A DNA stretch of 64,000 nucleotides from Aliivibrio wodanis (GTDB taxonomy: Bacteria > Pseudomonadota > Gammaproteobacteria > Enterobacterales > Vibrionaceae), in assembly GCA_000953695.1 (NCBI GenBank), contig LN554846.1:1488001-1552000 (forward strand), given 5' to 3'. The position numbers and the translations under genes were made by a program. Below the pieces are notes generated by a model. It was not told the DNA's origin. It saw nothing but the letters and a program-made list of their open reading frames with translations, and did no database searches. Below, piece by piece: positions 59,377 to 64,000 of the stretch. Positions within the stretch are counted from its first letter, which is position 1. Every line of letters begins with the position of its first letter.

Positions 59377-59579
59377 AATGCCATCCAAAGTTCAATTTCA
59401 AATAATAAGGTTTTTACTTCTTTTATTTTGAAATATCCTCTTTTAATGCAAAAATGGCATTTTCGGTGTCAATGATACTTCACTTCAAAAATGAATCATA
59501 GTTGAAGCCCATAGTAATTTTACGGTTAAGCAACATTTTTTCATTTTTTTTGAACTAGATAACACAGGGTTTTTCAACT

Positions 59580-60035
59580 ATGGCTGTAGAAAAGTTAACA
59601 GGTCCACGTTTATATCAACTTATTTTCTTATTGGTTGTGCTAATTTCAGCATTTACTTGGAGAACAATCACCTATACGTCACAAAGCGACAATGAGAAAG
59701 TAGATAATTTATCTATAATTTGTAACATTACCCAATCACCGTGTGAAATTAATATCGATAATAATCAAGTTATTATTGATGTAAAAGAAAGACCAATTAC
59801 TCAAAATTCAGAGATGATATTAGTAATTTCTGGTCTTCAAATGCCTTTAAAGGTCGAAGCACAAGGCACTGAAATGAATATGGGTATATTGAAATTTTCA
59901 CCTCAATCTGAGTCTTCAGATTCGATTATGTATTCTGCATTTCTACCAAAATGTAAACATAATGAGATGAAATGGACAATTGATATATCATCAGGTAAAA
60001 ATAAGTTAAGTGTTCTTTTTAATTCTAAAAAGTAA
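59580..60035 (+). CDS. Unknown single-pass membrane protein divergent from ccoN
   Basis: This 151-residue protein has one N-terminal membrane helix (LYQLIFLLVVLISAFTWRTI) and a periplasmic-looking domain with two cysteines close together (SIICNITQSPCEINI) and one later (PKCKHNEM). Strands alternate through the rest. No family is recognised. It reads away from ccoN, sharing a 268-bp intergenic region, and might thus be regulated with the oxidase. The cysteines could bind copper or form disulfides, but this is speculation. Confidence 0.65.
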   Translation: MAVEKLTGPRLYQLIFLLVVLISAFTWRTITYTSQSDNEKVDNLSIICNITQSPCEINIDNNQVIIDVKERPITQNSEMILVISGLQMPLKVEAQGTEMNMGILKFSPQSESSDSIMYSAFLPKCKHNEMKWTIDISSGKNKLSVLFNSKK

Positions 60036-60131
60036 TATTTATCATAAGATTAAAAGTGTAATGCTTTAAAACTAGCCACTCAGAACGAAACTGTTCAAAT
60101 TTTCAAATAACTATGACTATATAGGGCGTTT

Positions 60132-61313
60132 ATGAAGATAGTTAGTAGCATTTCACAGAATAAAAATTCAATAGAAGCCATTAATCAATGCATAAAAAAA
60201 TTATCTAATGAATCGATTCATCCTAGTATTTTACTTTGTTATTTTACTGAAGAGCATGATGCAATCTCTATTGTTAAACAGTTAAAGCAGCGTTTTCCAA
60301 ACAGTAAAATTCATGGATGCACATCATGCCAAGCTGTCATGACCGATGAGTTATTCGCTCAGCAATCAGTAGCCTTGTGGGGGTTTTTCGATCCTCATAT
60401 TGGGAGTTATGGGACTAGTATTATTGAACATAAGGGAAGTGCTAACATTGCAAAAACAACTCATTTTCTTTTAGATAATGCAATTAAGGATAGTGGGCGA
60501 AATGGCGAATTACCAACTCTAGTTTTACTTCATGCAACTCCTGGTAATGAAGAAACTATTATCGCTGCTATTGATGATTTTTTTGGTACTCCTGTTCCAT
60601 TAATTGGGGGAAGTGCTGCTGATAATAATGTAGAAGGTGATTGGCACATTTTTACTCAAAAAGGTATCGTAACATCCGGTATCTCAATTTCAGTATTTTA
60701 TCCTTCTTGTAAAGTATCCTATTCATTTCATTCTGGTTATGCCAATTCAAATATTTCAGGAATTGCTACAAAAACAGATAAAAGAGTAATTTATGAAATA
60801 GATCATCGACCGGTTATAGATGTCTATAAAGAGTGGACAAAATTAGCAATGATTATTGGAGATGACATTAATCTTTTAGAGCAAGTAACTCAATATCCAC
60901 TTGGACGGATTGCTGGATATATGCATGATGTTCCTTACTTTAAATTAACTCATCCGGTAAGATTTACTCATGATGGTGGAATGGCTTGCTTCGCTAATAT
61001 TAAAGAAGGTGAAGAGCTATTCATGATGTATGGTGAAAAAGAACAAATAATATCTCGACCACAGCGAGTGATAGATTCAGTATTAGGTTATCATAAATGC
61101 GATCTTAAACCGATTGGTGGTATTAATATTTTTTGTGCCGGTTCGATGATGCATATAAAATCACACATGTCTGAAGTTTGTCACTCTTTAAATACAGCGA
61201 TGCATTATGCACCTTACATATGTCCATTTACATTTGGCGAACAAGGCCGATTTACTGGTGGAGAAAATGCACATGGGAATTTAATGGCATCTGCTGTTTT
61301 ATTTCATCATTAG
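60132..61313 (+). CDS. FIST-domain sensory protein
   Basis: This 393-residue protein has FIST_N (about 20-215) and FIST_C (about 220-375) domains. Marked segments include HPSILLCYFTEEHDA and SKIHGCTSCQAVMTDELF, then PLIGGSAADNN (the FIST GG-S-A-D motif) and the C-terminal GGINIFCAGSMMHIKSHM with FGEQGRFTGGENAHGNL. FIST proteins bind small ligands, possibly amino acids or nitric oxide, and act with signalling kinases. It lies 9 bases before a hybrid kinase gene, clearly as its partner. Confidence 0.9.
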   Translation: MKIVSSISQNKNSIEAINQCIKKLSNESIHPSILLCYFTEEHDAISIVKQLKQRFPNSKIHGCTSCQAVMTDELFAQQSVALWGFFDPHIGSYGTSIIEHKGSANIAKTTHFLLDNAIKDSGRNGELPTLVLLHATPGNEETIIAAIDDFFGTPVPLIGGSAADNNVEGDWHIFTQKGIVTSGISISVFYPSCKVSYSFHSGYANSNISGIATKTDKRVIYEIDHRPVIDVYKEWTKLAMIIGDDINLLEQVTQYPLGRIAGYMHDVPYFKLTHPVRFTHDGGMACFANIKEGEELFMMYGEKEQIISRPQRVIDSVLGYHKCDLKPIGGINIFCAGSMMHIKSHMSEVCHSLNTAMHYAPYICPFTFGEQGRFTGGENAHGNLMASAVLFHH

Positions 61314-61321
61314 GATAAATT

Positions 61322-63400
61322 GTGAAGGCTCATTCCGAAAAAGAACAAGTCCAAGAGTTACTATTAGAGCTTAAACGAAGTCATGATAGGGAATCTCATC
61401 TTCAAAAAGAAAATCAAGCTATACTTAATGGCTTATCCGTCATATCAGATGCTCAAAATAAAGAAGATATCTTTAAAGGGCTCCTTGATGTAATAAAAGA
61501 ATTCGTAACTTTTGAAAATGCACTCGTCATATCCTCATCAGGAAATGAAGAGTTTTCTGTTTTAGCATCCACTCAATGTTGTTTTGAACATCTCACTTGG
61601 TCATTCAGTAATCTTTTTTATAGAGCTTGCCATAATGAAGCTATTGTTTTATTTAAACCAAATGATAGTGAACAGTTCTCACTACTTCCAGAAGAGCTCA
61701 AACCCTATTTTTCATCAGTCGCTATAACAGGAATTAAAAGTCATTCAGGTTATGCGGTGATTATTTTAATGAGCTCTCAATTTGGTGTTTATTCTAACTC
61801 GACAAAAGATAGTATCCAAAAATTTACACCGTTAATAGAACGAGCTGTTATCGACATTGATTATAAAGAACGCCTTCAGTCGTTGGTTGAAATAAAAACT
61901 AGAGAAGTTCATTTAAGTAAAGATAGGTTCAAAGATTTTGCAGAAACGGTAGGAGATTGGTTCTGGGAAACTGACACCAACTTTAATTTTACTTATTTAT
62001 CAAGTAATGAAGTGCAGGGTGTTGCTATATCATCTCAAAACATTCTGACATTTATAGATGATGAGTTCATTTGCTCTAAGATCAAGATGGCACGGCACGA
62101 GCTGTTGCCATTTAAAGAACTAGAATGGCAAACTGAAAAATTCAGCACCCAATTGTGGTTGAGTTTAAGCGGGACCCCTTTTTTTGATGAACTTGGTTTG
62201 CTATGTGGTTATCGTGGAACTGCAAAAAATATTTCGACGCGAAAAAAACGAATACGAGATATGCAAATTGCACAAAGAGAAGCAGAAAAAGCGAACAAAG
62301 CTAAGTCCCAATTTTTAGCAATGATGAGCCATGAGATAAGGACACCGCTAAATGCTATATTAGGAATGATTGATATTTTTCAAGATAGTTATTTATCAAA
62401 AGAACAATATCAGTGGCTTGGTCAAATGGAACATTCAGCCCAATTACTATTAACTATAATTAGCGATGTGCTAGATATATCAAGAATAGAAGCAGGAACA
62501 TTTACTCTTGATGAACAGTCTATTAATTTGATTGATACAATCAGTAGCTCTGTTGATTATTTCAAGAAGAAAGCCAGTGAGAAAGACATAATCTTTACAG
62601 TGACAGTGTCACAAAGTATCCCTCAATATATTTACTCGGACCCAACACGCCTAGCACAAATCATCTTCAATTTGGTTGGAAATGCTGTAAAATTTACGGA
62701 AAACGGCTCGGTTTGTATAGATATCAACCAGCTCGAGCCTGATGTTATCACTTTTACTGTTTCAGATACTGGTATAGGTATATCTGAGGAAGTTCAAAAG
62801 CATTTATTTCAGCCTTTTATTCAAGCAGATAGTTCAATAACTCGCCAATTTGGTGGTACCGGTTTAGGATTATCAATCATAAAACGGCTTACTGAATTAA
62901 TGAATGGTTCAATATCTGTTAATAGTAAACAAAATGAAGGAAGTACTTTCACAGTAAGATTACCATTGAAAGGATCGGTCCAACAAAAAGGTACAGAAAA
63001 ACTCTTAACTGACGATCAACTACCAATAGATACTCCGAATTTATGTATTCTTGTTGCTGAAGACAATAAAGCAAATCAAGCTGTTATTCAGTTGCTTTTA
63101 GAAAGGCAAGGACACAAAGTCGTTTTGGTTAACAATGGCAATGAAGCGATTAATGAGTTATCAAACTCAACTAACTTTGATTTAATTCTCATGGATGTAT
63201 CAATGCCGATTAAAGATGGTATCAGTGCAACTAAAGAGATCAGAGCGTTAGGTCTAACGATTCCAATAATTGCAATAACTGCGCATGCTTTAGAAAGTGA
63301 AAAGAAAACGTGTATCGAGGCTGGTATGAATGATTTTATTTCTAAGCCAATTAGATCAAAGCAATTAAAAACAATTTTGCATTCTTTTAATGTTAAATAA
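61322..63400 (+). CDS. Hybrid sensor histidine kinase / response regulator
   Basis: This 692-residue cytoplasmic kinase has an N-terminal coiled coil, a GAF-like region (about 35-180), a PAS-like region (DWFWETDTNFNFTYLS) and a HisKA domain with phospho-accepting H337 in MMSHEIRTPLNAILG. An HATPase domain follows (NLVGNAVKFTENGSV, DTGIGI, GGTGLGLSI), then a receiver with D625 in LILMDVSMPIKDG and the conserved lysine in ISKPI. There is no membrane helix. The start is GTG with AGGATAAATT upstream, 8 bases after the FIST gene. It most likely relays the FIST signal, with the output unknown because no phosphotransfer protein or regulator follows. Confidence 0.93.
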   Translation: MKAHSEKEQVQELLLELKRSHDRESHLQKENQAILNGLSVISDAQNKEDIFKGLLDVIKEFVTFENALVISSSGNEEFSVLASTQCCFEHLTWSFSNLFYRACHNEAIVLFKPNDSEQFSLLPEELKPYFSSVAITGIKSHSGYAVIILMSSQFGVYSNSTKDSIQKFTPLIERAVIDIDYKERLQSLVEIKTREVHLSKDRFKDFAETVGDWFWETDTNFNFTYLSSNEVQGVAISSQNILTFIDDEFICSKIKMARHELLPFKELEWQTEKFSTQLWLSLSGTPFFDELGLLCGYRGTAKNISTRKKRIRDMQIAQREAEKANKAKSQFLAMMSHEIRTPLNAILGMIDIFQDSYLSKEQYQWLGQMEHSAQLLLTIISDVLDISRIEAGTFTLDEQSINLIDTISSSVDYFKKKASEKDIIFTVTVSQSIPQYIYSDPTRLAQIIFNLVGNAVKFTENGSVCIDINQLEPDVITFTVSDTGIGISEEVQKHLFQPFIQADSSITRQFGGTGLGLSIIKRLTELMNGSISVNSKQNEGSTFTVRLPLKGSVQQKGTEKLLTDDQLPIDTPNLCILVAEDNKANQAVIQLLLERQGHKVVLVNNGNEAINELSNSTNFDLILMDVSMPIKDGISATKEIRALGLTIPIIAITAHALESEKKTCIEAGMNDFISKPIRSKQLKTILHSFNVK

Positions 63401-63676
63401 ACAGAATATTTAAAGGCTAATAATCAGTAGATAAATACGAAGTATTATTTAGTGATTATTAGCTATTTTATGGTAAATACGATTATGGTTAAATAGCTAG
63501 TGTATGAGAGCTACCAAGTGAAGATAGGGAAGCTTTCGAGCAGTCTAAAGATTAACAATCACTTTATACCAAACACTATTTAACATAATATACATAATGC
63601 GCACTCATACTGTGGGCGCAAAATAGAAATGTCCTCCTATGATTACTATATGAGTCATTTTTTAAGGCCAGATTCG

Positions 63677-64000
63677 ATGTTAATTAGTATGAATGATCTA
63701 GAAATTAATCGTTTCAAAGTTTTACAAGACGTAATTGATAAACGGCTAAAGCAAGTTGATGCTGCTAAGCAATTAAATCTATCGACACGTCAAATACACC
63801 GGCTCTTATACAAACTCTCTCACTTTGGTGTTTCGAGTCTTGCACATGGTAACCGTGGTAAGCCAAGTAATCATCGTTACTCTGACGCATATAAGACTTC
63901 AATTCTTAAATTAGTCAGAGAAAACTATACTGACTTTTCTCCAACGAAAGATAAAATGAAGCCGTTACTATTTCATTTTTATACGTTGGTTCTCTATTGA
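63677..64000 (+). pseudogene. ISNCY-like transposase N-terminus, broken
   Basis: The frame encodes the DNA-binding start of an ISNCY-type transposase: MLISMNDLEINRFKVLQDVI, then DAAKQLNLSTRQIHRLLYKLSHFGVSSLAHGNRGKPSNHRYSD and YTDFSPT. After SPT the expected LAxEKL continuation is replaced by KDKMKPLLFHFYTLVLY and a stop at 63998-64000. The catalytic domain would lie beyond. The element seems dead at this point by a frameshift or deletion, unless the frame resumes past the window edge. Confidence 0.8.

Noticed and set aside
59312-59579. Fnr box in the ccoN promoter
   Set aside because: Expected from the biology, but no sequence close to TTGAT-N4-ATCAA was found; only TTGA half-sites occur.

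Overview
The window looks like a Vibrionaceae chromosome, most likely Aliivibrio (A. fischeri / A. logei clade). The DNA is AT-rich. From about 37 kb on, gene content and order are typical of the family: potABCD with two potD genes, ttcA, uspE, fnr, ccoSIH and ccoPQON, a DUF2987 protein, a Bax-type glucosaminidase lipoprotein, nupC and a cobB sirtuin. The genus is inferred from gene content, since no search could be run. I saw no rRNA, tRNA or CRISPR array.

Region 1 (about 1-17.2 kb) is a mosaic accessory region. Short single-gene units are separated by repeats and broken genes. It holds DUF2442, a HigB/HigA toxin-antitoxin pair, a phosphotransferase, a lone type IV-pilin-like protein, several GNAT acetyltransferases, a DUF1778/GNAT (TacA/TacT-like) pair, a TetR/HPP pair and an EamA transporter. 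It also has three larger genes that look like defence or nuclease functions: a 1567-residue DUF4011/SF1-helicase/MTES-nuclease/DUF3320 protein, a DUF2971 protein, and an unrecognised 415-residue protein with a PD-(D/E)XK-like signature. A repeat starting TAACAAATAAGG abuts the stop codons of the last two genes and lies just after higA. Relics of an IS4/IS10-type transposase and a zinc-ribbon transposase-like tail follow it. Two accessory inserts are flanked by 75-95 bp direct duplications of a neighbouring gene: the helicase lies inside a split GNAT gene, and the TA pair sits beside a copied piece of the EamA gene. The layout resembles a chromosomal integron cassette array or a degenerate genomic island. 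No integrase is in the window, so this is inference.

Region 2 (about 17.3-37.7 kb) carries mostly single-gene units of the flexible Vibrio genome: an RNase H with a viroplasmin domain, lipoproteins (DUF3313, a double retropepsin, a DUF4468-like protein), small membrane proteins, two maltose-O-acetyltransferase-like hexapeptide proteins, a LysR/MATE pair, a methyltransferase, a secreted chitin-oligosaccharide deacetylase, the lytic transglycosylase Slt, a PACE exporter, a chromosomal Qnr pentapeptide protein, a cupin and a YgiN-like monooxygenase. Many are closed off by clear hairpin terminators.

Region 3 (about 37.7-63.4 kb) is core-like. It holds nucleoside uptake (nupC), a LysR regulator, cobB, a tiny secreted peritrophin-like protein, the polyamine ABC importer potABC-potD2-potD1, an envelope/peptidoglycan trio, ttcA, uspE, fnr (with a near-consensus Fnr box just upstream), and the cbb3 oxidase structural (ccoNOQP) and assembly (ccoH, ccoI, ccoS) genes. 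A FIST-domain protein with a hybrid histidine kinase lies divergently beyond ccoN. Together these genes describe low-oxygen respiration, its copper-delivery machinery and its Fnr regulator. The window ends in a broken ISNCY-like transposase N-terminus.
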